Assembly: GCA_031284665.1 (NCBI GenBank)
Contig: JAITXR010000155.1
Location: 1-6,584 of the forward strand
DNA: 6,584 bases
DNA from: Paludibacter sp.
Lineage (GTDB): Bacteria > Bacteroidota > Bacteroidia > Bacteroidales > Paludibacteraceae
Direction of reading: 5' to 3'
Below are positions 1 through 5,930 of this stretch, piece after piece. The notes under the pieces were generated by a model that was not told the origin of the DNA, did no database searches, and saw nothing but the letters and a program-made list of their open reading frames with translations. Numbering within the stretch: position 1 is the stretch's first letter; each line of letters opens with the position of its first letter. Position numbers and translations under genes: made by a program.

Positions 1-77
1 TCAGCTTCTGGTTGAGCTTTAGGAGCGCAGGCTACGAACATAGCAGCAACAGCGATAATGGCAAATACTTTTTTCAT
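1..77 (-). CDS. Small lipoprotein, N-terminal 25 residues only (cut by left edge)
   Basis: Reading leftwards from the ATG at 75-77 gives 25 codons and then runs off the window. The peptide begins MKKVFAIIAVAAMF and continues VACAPKAQPEA. This is a classic lipoprotein signal: two lysines, a hydrophobic stretch at residues 4-16, and a lipobox-like FVAC with the cysteine at residue 17 that would be lipidated after signal peptidase II cleavage. The start of the mature part is rich in Pro, Ala, Lys and Glu, as in the flexible linkers of small Bacteroidetes lipoproteins. A/T runs precede the start and there is no Shine-Dalgarno site, as for the other genes here. It lies 295 nt past the glycosyltransferase gene with its own candidate promoter at 138-145, so it is probably a separate transcription unit. 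The function of the mature protein cannot be told. Confidence 0.8.
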   Translation of the reverse strand, partial: MKKVFAIIAVAAMFVACAPKAQPEA

Positions 78-137
78 TTTCTTTTAAAAAATTTAATTAA
101 TTAATGTTTTTTTTGTTAATGTTCTATAAAAACAATG

Positions 138-145
138 CAAAGATA
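138..145 (-). promoter_or_regulatory. Candidate Bacteroidetes -7 box (TATCTTTG) for the lipoprotein gene
   Basis: Read on the minus strand, 145 to 138 is TATCTTTG, an exact match to the Bacteroidetes -7 consensus TAnnTTTG. A TTTG that could act as the -33 element lies at 173-170, with a 24-nt spacer that is somewhat longer than usual. Transcription would begin near position 131 and give a leader of about 55 nt before the ATG at 77. The box is seen directly; its activity is inferred. Confidence 0.55.
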
Positions 146-165
146 TAATGTTTTTTTGATACTAC

Positions 166-180
166 ATCACAAAAAGTGAT
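166..180. promoter_or_regulatory. Perfect palindrome ATCAC-N5-GTGAT over the putative -33 region
   Basis: Positions 166-170 (ATCAC) and 176-180 (GTGAT) form a perfect inverted repeat around five A residues. It overlaps the TTTG proposed as the -33 element of the lipoprotein promoter, so it could be an operator. Read on the plus strand, the same arms followed by a run of T also look like a weak intrinsic terminator, but I see no plus-strand gene that would need one. Both readings are inferences. Confidence 0.35.
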
Positions 181-209
181 TTTTTTTATAAAAAAAGTGA
201 TTTTTTTAT
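171..209. repeat. Two-copy direct repeat, period 21 bp
   Basis: The unit AAAAAGTGAT followed by a T run and AT occurs at 171-189 and again at 192-209, with only one T of difference in length. The offset of 21 bp is close to two helical turns, so both copies would face the same side of the DNA. They lie just upstream of the putative lipoprotein promoter. They could be regulator half-sites, an UP-like A/T element or slippage-generated low-complexity DNA; the sequence alone does not decide. Confidence 0.6.
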
Positions 210-279
210 TTCTGCGCCTTAAAACACATAATCATACTTAAAATATACAGATTTGTGATACAGTATTATTGAAGTAATA

Positions 280-329
280 TTGTGGATAAACAATTATTGA
301 TTATCAATTAAATTGCTTGTTATCAACAA
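280..329. repeat. Imperfect inverted repeat carrying a consensus DnaA box
   Basis: The left arm at 280-295 (TTGTGGATAAACAATT) matches the reverse complement of the right arm at 311-329 (AATTGCTTGTTATCAACAA), with one mismatch and small insertions. At its centre, 296-308 is a perfect palindrome ATTGAT-T-ATCAAT. The left arm contains TGTGGATAA at 281-289, whose complement TTATCCACA is the consensus DnaA box. The right arm contains TTATCAACA at 320-328, one base away from that consensus and in the opposite orientation. No T run follows on the minus strand, so this is not a convincing intrinsic terminator for the operon. A replication-initiator or other protein-binding role is possible but unproven. 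Confidence 0.5.
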
Positions 330-372
330 TTTATAATCACACGACATTCTACTTTTGCGAATTTCACGTTTT

Positions 373-1380
373 TTAGGAATTTCCATTAACATTTCTCTTA
401 AAAAAACGTAAAAAGTTAATAATTGGTGTCGTTATTTTAATTGCAGAGCAAACAAATCGATTATTACGGTATAAAAACTTTATTATGGCACGCATCGAAC
501 CGATATATTGTTCGGTAGAATTAACTGTTTTTATCCGTAAATAAAACAGTTTTACAGCATTACTGTCTAATTTCCAAATATTTTTTATGCAAGCGCCGTT
601 ATAAAGTCCGTCGGATTTCATAATTTGTGAAAAAACAGGACTTGTTTGTTCAATTTCGTTTGCAAAATAGAATTTGCGCCAACCCATTAAAATCATATCA
701 GCCAAAGTACGATAATCGATTGTATGTGAGATAGATATATGGTTATAAGCCCAACGATAAACAACAATTGGGAAAAATTTTATTTTTTCGGCAAAAAACA
801 CTGCTTGCGCCACCCAGTCGGCATCTTCCCACATTACTTTTTCGGCAAACCATCGATTAAGTTTTAATAAATATTCGCGTCTGTACCAATACGACCAAGG
901 CGCAAACGATATTTCGGGTGTGGCGTGTTGTTCGCAATACTCTTTGCCTGTCATTATTGGGCTTTCGGAGTCCAATGTTCCTTTTTCGTACCAACGTTTT
1001 GCTTGCAATTCGACCAAAAATTTGAATGCCGCCACATCCAATTCAGCATTTTTTACGTTTTGATAAATTTCGGCGGTATTAAGATTTCCGAGTTGGTCGT
1101 CTTGGTCAATAAACACAAGGTACTCGCCACGAGCACTGCGAATTCCGGTGTTTTTTGCACCACCTTGGCGCTTATTTTCGCTGTGTTGCACAAGTACGAT
1201 ATTTTGGTGCTTTTGCCGGAATTGCGTAATTATGTCGGCAGTCAGGTCGGTTGAGCAGTCGTTTACGCACACAATCTCGTAATCGCTTTCGGGTAAATTT
1301 TGCGACAATATATTGTCCAGACAATCAGCAATATAGCGTTCGCCATTATAACAAGGAATAATATATGAGATTTTCAGCAT
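373..1380 (-). CDS. Family 2 glycosyltransferase (GT-A fold)
   Basis: This 335-residue protein should transfer a sugar from a nucleotide donor onto a growing surface glycan at the cytoplasmic face of the membrane. The GT2 hallmarks are in order: the opening strand ISYIIPCYNGERYI (residues 4-17), VNDCSTD (39-45) for nucleotide binding, GGAKNTGIRSARGEYLVF (73-90) leading into DQDD (92-95) as the metal-binding DxD, and WEDADW (184-189) as the likely catalytic-base ED motif. About 145 residues follow, ending in a basic hydrophobic tail (FLRFFKRN near 327-334) that may touch the membrane. Length is normal for single-domain GT2 enzymes. It is the last gene of the operon, starting 6 nt after the fucosyltransferase-like gene. 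No clear hairpin terminator follows. Donor and acceptor sugars cannot be told. Confidence 0.9.
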   Translation of the reverse strand: MLKISYIIPCYNGERYIADCLDNILSQNLPESDYEIVCVNDCSTDLTADIITQFRQKHQNIVLVQHSENKRQGGAKNTGIRSARGEYLVFIDQDDQLGNLNTAEIYQNVKNAELDVAAFKFLVELQAKRWYEKGTLDSESPIMTGKEYCEQHATPEISFAPWSYWYRREYLLKLNRWFAEKVMWEDADWVAQAVFFAEKIKFFPIVVYRWAYNHISISHTIDYRTLADMILMGWRKFYFANEIEQTSPVFSQIMKSDGLYNGACIKNIWKLDSNAVKLFYLRIKTVNSTEQYIGSMRAIIKFLYRNNRFVCSAIKITTPIINFLRFFKRNVNGNS

Positions 1381-1386
1381 TTTGTG

Positions 1387-2367
1387 TTATAAATAAATTT
1401 TTTCAAAATCAATATTGTGAATTTTGGCAGCGTAACGCGAAAAATTTCCACCCATATACATATCGCTTGTGCCGATTGAATAGACTTTTTGACTTTCGGC
1501 GAGCATAAAAAAATCAAGAAAATTCCGCAGATATGTTTCGTGCTTTTCGTTAGTGCCGGTTGCGATGTGCGAAATTTCACCTTCGAGCGCATATACATTT
1601 GTGATTTTTGCTGCTTGGCTGTTAAACGAAGGACTGTCAGAAGCCACATATATAGCGTTTTCGGGAAATTTAGCGACCGTTTTTTGTATCTGCTCGATGC
1701 ATTTATTTTTTATTTCGTCAGTATTTGATGCCGAATGACTTCGCACATCCTTAAAATCGCCCAATAGCCCCATAAATCTGAAATGCAGCGCAATATACGC
1801 TTTGCCGATTTGTTGTTTGTGAAAATTTATCAAATTAGCCAATTCGCCGGTAGGGCGAAAAAGTTCTTGAAACAAATCACCCCAACTGTCGTGTGTTTCA
1901 AATATTTGGTTGAGGCGGTCGGTAAAATCCAACTGAAAATAAGCGTGAATTTGTTTGTGAGTGTGGCAAAAAGACAGCAGATTTTCGACCGGCGAAAAAT
2001 TCCAATACGAATTAAAATACAGCTTTACATCTTTGATATTCAGACTGATTTCGTTATTTTCGGGAATCCAATTATAAACGTTTGGCAGCAAAAAATCGCT
2101 TAAATTATAAGGGAAAGTATGCAAAATACGAAAAGGAATATTTTGGTTTTTTGCAAATTGATACATCGAAACCATAGTTTTGAATCTATCCACAATGCCT
2201 CCGTTACTGCACGCTTGATTGGTAATAAGCACCGCAGCAAGTTTGTTTGTTGGTTTTGGCGACCGTGCGAATATACGATATACGGCAAATGTAATTTTAA
2301 CATTAGATTTGTTGGCAACGAATTTTCGCCGAATAGAAATTATTTTTTTAAGAATTTTTCTTTGCAT
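1387..2367 (-). CDS. Fucosyltransferase-like glycosyltransferase (GT-B type)
   Basis: This 326-residue soluble protein has no signal peptide and a basic N-terminus (many Lys and Arg in residues 1-20). It resembles the fucosyltransferase superfamily that includes GT11, GT23, GT37 and O-fucosyltransferases. The supporting pieces are NGGIVDRFKTMVSMYQFA (residues 55-72), like the N-terminal loop where such enzymes have G-x-x-[DN]-R; YIALHFRFMG (191-200) with the H-x-R donor-binding motif at 195-197; IYVASDSPSF (239-248); and YSIGTSDMYMGGNFSRYAAK (296-315), like the C-terminal S/T-rich donor-site motif. Family knowledge suggests transfer of fucose from GDP-fucose or of a related 6-deoxy sugar, but that is inference. 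The gene starts 3 nt after the SGNH stop codon and ends 6 nt before the GT2 gene, so translation is probably coupled. A more distant GT-B family is possible. Confidence 0.65.
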   Translation of the reverse strand: MQRKILKKIISIRRKFVANKSNVKITFAVYRIFARSPKPTNKLAAVLITNQACSNGGIVDRFKTMVSMYQFAKNQNIPFRILHTFPYNLSDFLLPNVYNWIPENNEISLNIKDVKLYFNSYWNFSPVENLLSFCHTHKQIHAYFQLDFTDRLNQIFETHDSWGDLFQELFRPTGELANLINFHKQQIGKAYIALHFRFMGLLGDFKDVRSHSASNTDEIKNKCIEQIQKTVAKFPENAIYVASDSPSFNSQAAKITNVYALEGEISHIATGTNEKHETYLRNFLDFFMLAESQKVYSIGTSDMYMGGNFSRYAAKIHNIDFEKIYL

Positions 2368-2370
2368 AAT

Positions 2371-3327
2371 TTATTCGTCTAATAATTTTAATTCGTTAAT
2401 ATCATTTGCAAGTTTGTGCGAAAAAATTTCGGCGCCAAGTGTATTGAGGTGAATGGCGTTGTAAAAATATTTTTCGTTGTAGCAAAGCGTGTCACCCGAA
2501 TAGTCCAAAAAAGGTATTTTGTATTTTTCCGACATATCGTAAATATTTTTCATAATTTGGTCTTTGCCTCTCGAATGGTCGAAAGCCGAACGATATAAAG
2601 GTGTGAAAACCAGCACAATTTTTATACTGTCGAGCGAACATTGGCGGAGATAGTCGTCAAATTCCTGAAACACTTCTTGCCTGTCAAAACCCAAAGTATT
2701 TATGCTGTCCTTTTTAAGTAGTTCGAGAAAAGCATTGCCGTCCCATTGCTTGTCGATTGGCAAATATCCTTTGTATGACTGCTCGGCGGGCGGGTTATAA
2801 TTAAAATTAAAGGCATTGAACATTCCAAGTTTTATTGTGCTGATTTGCGAATAAAATCTGTAAATCGGTGTTTGCAGGCGTTGAACATCAAAGCCTGCCG
2901 AGGCAAGGCGTGAATTTAATGTACTGTCGGAAATATAAGGCGTGTATTGTGTAAAAAATGTAGTTGGCGATTTTGCAAAAGTCATTAAATCAGCACATTG
3001 AACAATCAGGCGCGGTTTTGTATTATACGAACGATAAACATCGTAGCGAAGATGTTGCATATAAAAATAGTAACTATCGCCACCTAAATTGTAGGAATTG
3101 ACTTGCAAAGTTGAGTCAATTATTGCCGTCGAAATATGGCGACTTGCCCGCGACGAGCCAATAATCAGCACATCGGCATTGATTTTTGACGCAAAAATAT
3201 CCGACCACGTTTGAAAACTGCCAACCTGAGTTTTTTTCAAACCGGCAATTACAATGCGGTCGAGAGCCAAGCCCAATATGGCTGTCAAAACCAAGAATAT
3301 TATTATTTTTATTAAAAATCTTTTCAT
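2371..3327 (-). CDS. Membrane-anchored SGNH/GDSL hydrolase-like protein, MBOAT partner
   Basis: This 318-residue protein has an N-terminal hydrophobic segment (residues 5-22), likely an uncleaved anchor or signal peptide placing the domain in the periplasm. The SGNH pattern follows: VLIIGSSRASRHI (53-65), with Ser59 in the place of the nucleophile of the GDS motif; YNLGG (79-83), resembling block II with its glycine; and AIHLNTLGAEIFS (291-303), the C-terminal block with His293. SGNH proteins beside MBOAT acyltransferases, such as AlgJ/AlgX with AlgI, take part in O-acetylation of exported polysaccharides, so it probably works with the MBOAT upstream. One oddity is that the residue three before His293, normally Asp in D-x-x-H, is Asn290. 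The enzyme may therefore be weakened, use another acid, or act mainly in binding. The start is preceded by an A run rather than a Shine-Dalgarno site. Confidence 0.8.
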   Translation of the reverse strand: MKRFLIKIIIFLVLTAILGLALDRIVIAGLKKTQVGSFQTWSDIFASKINADVLIIGSSRASRHISTAIIDSTLQVNSYNLGGDSYYFYMQHLRYDVYRSYNTKPRLIVQCADLMTFAKSPTTFFTQYTPYISDSTLNSRLASAGFDVQRLQTPIYRFYSQISTIKLGMFNAFNFNYNPPAEQSYKGYLPIDKQWDGNAFLELLKKDSINTLGFDRQEVFQEFDDYLRQCSLDSIKIVLVFTPLYRSAFDHSRGKDQIMKNIYDMSEKYKIPFLDYSGDTLCYNEKYFYNAIHLNTLGAEIFSHKLANDINELKLLDE

Positions 3328-3423
3328 TTTTTTTTATTTTACCACGAACTCCGCTAACATTCCGAACGTTTTTTTTCTTTTGTTCGCGAGGGTTGTGTGG
3401 TTTGTGGTTACATTTTTTATTTT
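3328..3423. other. 96-nt gap inside the operon, no clear gene or promoter
   Basis: This is the only gap longer than 6 nt among the five glycan genes. It contains CGAAC (3363-3367) and GTTCG (3382-3386), able to form a 5-bp stem with a 14-nt A/T-rich loop, followed on the minus strand by A runs rather than T runs, so it is not a standard terminator. I found no TAnnTTTG box on the minus strand. It may be an RNA processing or stability element, or simply spacer. Confidence 0.3.
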
Positions 3424-4905
3424 TTAAAATTGAAAATATATAAATGCTCCGGCTACACCGCCCGAAGTCCAAATCAAAAACAGTAATACTAAGTATATCA
3501 GCCATTTGACCGCAGTTGATTTTATCGAATCGAGTTGCAAACCATGTTGTTTATTGCGCATTAGCCATTCCACCACAATCATTAAAGGAATGGCTGCCAG
3601 AACGAGAAAATAATCGGTTTTGGGCAAATAACTGTCGAGTATTGTGCCCGGAATATGTGGCAATGAAAAAAGAGACGTTGAAAAAATTTTCCCGATATAT
3701 TTCAGCGCATCGCTGATTGTGTCGGCACGGAAAATAATCCATCCTATTGCCACAAGCAGAAAAGTTAATGCCATTTGAGAAAATTCTTTGACGCTCGGCA
3801 ATAATTTTCCTTCGGCAACTGAATTTGTGTATTTTCGATTTTTATTCAGCAAAATCAATGGCAAAAACAAAACGGCGTGAAATGCTCCCCACGAAATATA
3901 TGTCCAATTAGCACCGTGCCAAAATCCTGATACTAAGAATATTACAAAAGTATTGCGCACAACTTTCCACTTCGGAACTCGGCTGCCACCCAGCGGAATA
4001 TAAACATAATCGCGAAACCAAGTAGTGAGCGAAATGTGCCATCGCCGCCAAAATTCAGCAATGTCGCGCGAAAAATACGGGAAGTTAAAATTTCGAATAG
4101 CCGAAATGCCAAACAGTCGCGACACGCCGATGGCAATATCCGAATAGCCCGAAAAATCGCCGTAAATTTGAAAAGTAAACAGCACCGCAGCCACCAGCAA
4201 AGTGCTACCTGATTGAATTTGATACGAATCGAAAACTTGATTTACAAACACTGCACAGTTGTCGGCAATCACAATTTTTTTGAACAAGCCCCAAAGAATT
4301 TGTCGCATCCCGTCGGCAGCAGTGTTGTAGTCGAAAGTACGTGGTTTCAGAAATTGTGGCAGCAGATTAGTTGCTCGCTCGATAGGTCCGGCAACGAGCA
4401 GCGGAAAAAATCCGATATAGGCGGCAAAAGCAGTAATATCGCGAGTGGCGTCAATTTTCTTTTTATAGACATCGATTGAATAACTTAACGCCTGAAAAGT
4501 GTAAAACGAAATTCCAACCGGCAAAATGATATTCAGCGTTTTAGATTGCAGCGCAACGCCCCATACAGCAAACATATCCACAAAACTTTCGACAAAAAAG
4601 TTGTAATATTTGAACAATCCGAGAATTGCAAGATTAATAATAATATTAGCGGTAAGGACAAATTTTGTTTTTGAAATTCCATTTTTTTGGATAGAATATT
4701 GTTTAGTGAGCAGTCCACTTTCGTAACTACAGGCGGTGGTGAAAATAATCAAAAACAGAAAACGCCAATCCCACCAGCCGTAAAAAACATAACTTGCCAC
4801 GACCACAAACAGATTTTGCAGTCGCATATTGCGATGAAACACAAACCAATAGAGCAAAAACACTATCGGTAGAAAAATGGCAAATGTGAGTGAGTTAAAA
4901 AGCAT
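3424..4905 (-). CDS. MBOAT family O-acyltransferase (AlgI-like)
   Basis: This is a 493-residue polytopic membrane protein of the AlgI/DltB/PatA group, which moves an acyl group (often acetyl) across the membrane onto a polysaccharide or onto a partner protein. Family hallmarks are LPVGISFYTFQALSYSID (residues 128-145), LVAGPIERA (170-178), GDFSGYSDIAIG (249-260), FWRRWHISLTTWFRDYVYIP (285-304) and SGFWHGANWTYISWGAFH (326-343). His330 in FWHGANW is the conserved catalytic histidine, and His290 is the second conserved one. The length is usual for AlgI-type proteins, and both N- and C-termini carry hydrophobic segments. I chose the ATG at 4903-4905 (MLFNSLTF): the reading frame stays open upstream to 5019, but those 38 residues are Arg/Lys/Cys-rich, unlike the family and inside the KAS III gene. 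With this start it lies 5 nt after the KAS III stop. The SGNH partner follows. Confidence 0.93.
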   Translation of the reverse strand: MLFNSLTFAIFLPIVFLLYWFVFHRNMRLQNLFVVVASYVFYGWWDWRFLFLIIFTTACSYESGLLTKQYSIQKNGISKTKFVLTANIIINLAILGLFKYYNFFVESFVDMFAVWGVALQSKTLNIILPVGISFYTFQALSYSIDVYKKKIDATRDITAFAAYIGFFPLLVAGPIERATNLLPQFLKPRTFDYNTAADGMRQILWGLFKKIVIADNCAVFVNQVFDSYQIQSGSTLLVAAVLFTFQIYGDFSGYSDIAIGVSRLFGISAIRNFNFPYFSRDIAEFWRRWHISLTTWFRDYVYIPLGGSRVPKWKVVRNTFVIFLVSGFWHGANWTYISWGAFHAVLFLPLILLNKNRKYTNSVAEGKLLPSVKEFSQMALTFLLVAIGWIIFRADTISDALKYIGKIFSTSLFSLPHIPGTILDSYLPKTDYFLVLAAIPLMIVVEWLMRNKQHGLQLDSIKSTAVKWLIYLVLLFLIWTSGGVAGAFIYFQF

Positions 4906-4910
4906 TCGTT

Positions 4911-5915
4911 TTAGTTTATTATATTTAATATTGTAGCACCCCACGAATATCCCACGCCAAAACCGGCAATCAAAACGTTTTCGGCAAGGCGATTTTCCTG
5001 TTTTGCGTGATACAGACAAATCGGAATAGTATTTGAAACGGTATTGCCCACTTGCGATAAATAATTGTAAAATCGTGTTTCATCAATTTCCAGCCAATCG
5101 CGTAGATAATTTAACATATAGGCATTCGCTTGATGAAAAACAAAAAGCGAAATATCATCTTGTTGTAATTCGTTTTTAAGCAGCACATTTTCAAGCAATT
5201 GCGGAATAATATCTATTGTAAAATTAAATATTTCCGAGCCATTCATATACAAAAAATCCGAAGAGTGCGGATTGCCGTTTTCGTCGAAATGCAAATCGTT
5301 TGCTTTGTTGGCGCAACGCAATCCCCCTGTTTTAACAATCAGATTTTCAGCACCTTGTCCATTTGTTCCCAGAGCAAAATTGCCGATTTTAGCAAAACCT
5401 TCGTCGGAAATTAAAGTTGCCGTTGCCGCATCGCCAAAAATAGTGCGGTTGCCTTTGTCTTGCGGATGCAAGTGTTTTGAATAAGTTTCGGAAGTAAGGA
5501 GCAACACATTTTTTGCAATATTGCCCGCAATTAATCCTTTTGCCAGCGACAAACCATACACATAACCCGAACAACCGAGATTAAAATCCAATGCTCCGCA
5601 CGAAGTGGGCAACCCCAATTTATCCTGAATAATACACGCCGAAGTGGGCAAAAAATAATCGGGACTTTGTGTGCAAAGCAACACAAAATCAACAGTTTGG
5701 CGGTCAATATGCTGTTCGGAGAAAAGTTTTTCGGCGGCACACACAGCCATATCTGTAGCAGTTTCGTTTTGGGCGGCAATATGTCGCTGATTTACACCAA
5801 CTTTTTTGGCAATTTTTGCCACCGACCATTCCGGGAATTCAGTTACAAGTTCTTCGTTTGTAAGTATTTTTTCCGGCAGATAATATGATATTGCTTTTAT
5901 AAATGATTGTGTCAT
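4911..5915 (-). CDS. 3-oxoacyl-ACP synthase III-like enzyme (KAS III / FabH family)
   Basis: This 334-residue thiolase-fold enzyme would condense an acyl-CoA with malonyl-ACP, or make a related acyl transfer, in the cytoplasm. The Cys-His-Asn triad is intact: Cys115 in DFNLGCSGYVYGL (110-122), His261 in FVFHQAN (258-264) and Asn291 in VGNTVSNTIP (289-298). Other family marks are RTIFGDAATATLIS (157-170) and the end GFGVGYSWGATIL (318-330). After HQAN the sequence is AYML rather than the RI usual in housekeeping FabH, which suggests a specialised paralogue rather than the fatty-acid initiation enzyme. Its place directly before MBOAT, SGNH and glycosyltransferase genes fits a role in providing an acyl substituent for a glycan, but no acyl carrier protein or ketoreductase gene is in the window. 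It could also be a displaced housekeeping FabH. There is no Shine-Dalgarno site at its ATG. Confidence 0.88.
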   Translation of the reverse strand: MTQSFIKAISYYLPEKILTNEELVTEFPEWSVAKIAKKVGVNQRHIAAQNETATDMAVCAAEKLFSEQHIDRQTVDFVLLCTQSPDYFLPTSACIIQDKLGLPTSCGALDFNLGCSGYVYGLSLAKGLIAGNIAKNVLLLTSETYSKHLHPQDKGNRTIFGDAATATLISDEGFAKIGNFALGTNGQGAENLIVKTGGLRCANKANDLHFDENGNPHSSDFLYMNGSEIFNFTIDIIPQLLENVLLKNELQQDDISLFVFHQANAYMLNYLRDWLEIDETRFYNYLSQVGNTVSNTIPICLYHAKQENRLAENVLIAGFGVGYSWGATILNIIN

Positions 5916-5930
5916 AGAAACATATAAGTT

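Noticed and set aside
190..207. A7-GTGA-T7 as an intrinsic terminator
   Set aside because: The stem would be A-T only, and on the plus strand there is no gene upstream to terminate; on the minus strand no G/C stem with a T tract is formed.
350..357. Plus-strand TACTTTTG, matching the TAnnTTTG promoter box, pointing antisense into the GT2 gene
   Set aside because: No TTTG or TTG lies at a suitable distance upstream and no plus-strand gene follows, so an antisense promoter is not supported.
925..1254. Plus-strand 109-codon open frame opposite the GT2 gene
   Set aside because: It is antisense to a clear glycosyltransferase, is Cys/Phe-rich with no recognisable motif, and has no promoter or ribosome-binding context.
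3334..3360. Eight-codon reading frame (MLAEFVVK) on the minus strand just before the SGNH gene
   Set aside because: It is too short to support as a gene and has no sign of a leader-peptide attenuator such as repeated regulatory codons or a terminator.
4906..5019. 38-residue N-terminal extension of the MBOAT protein
   Set aside because: It overlaps the end of the KAS III gene, has an Arg/Lys/Cys-rich composition unlike MBOAT N-termini, and the ATG at 4905 gives the typical hydrophobic start.
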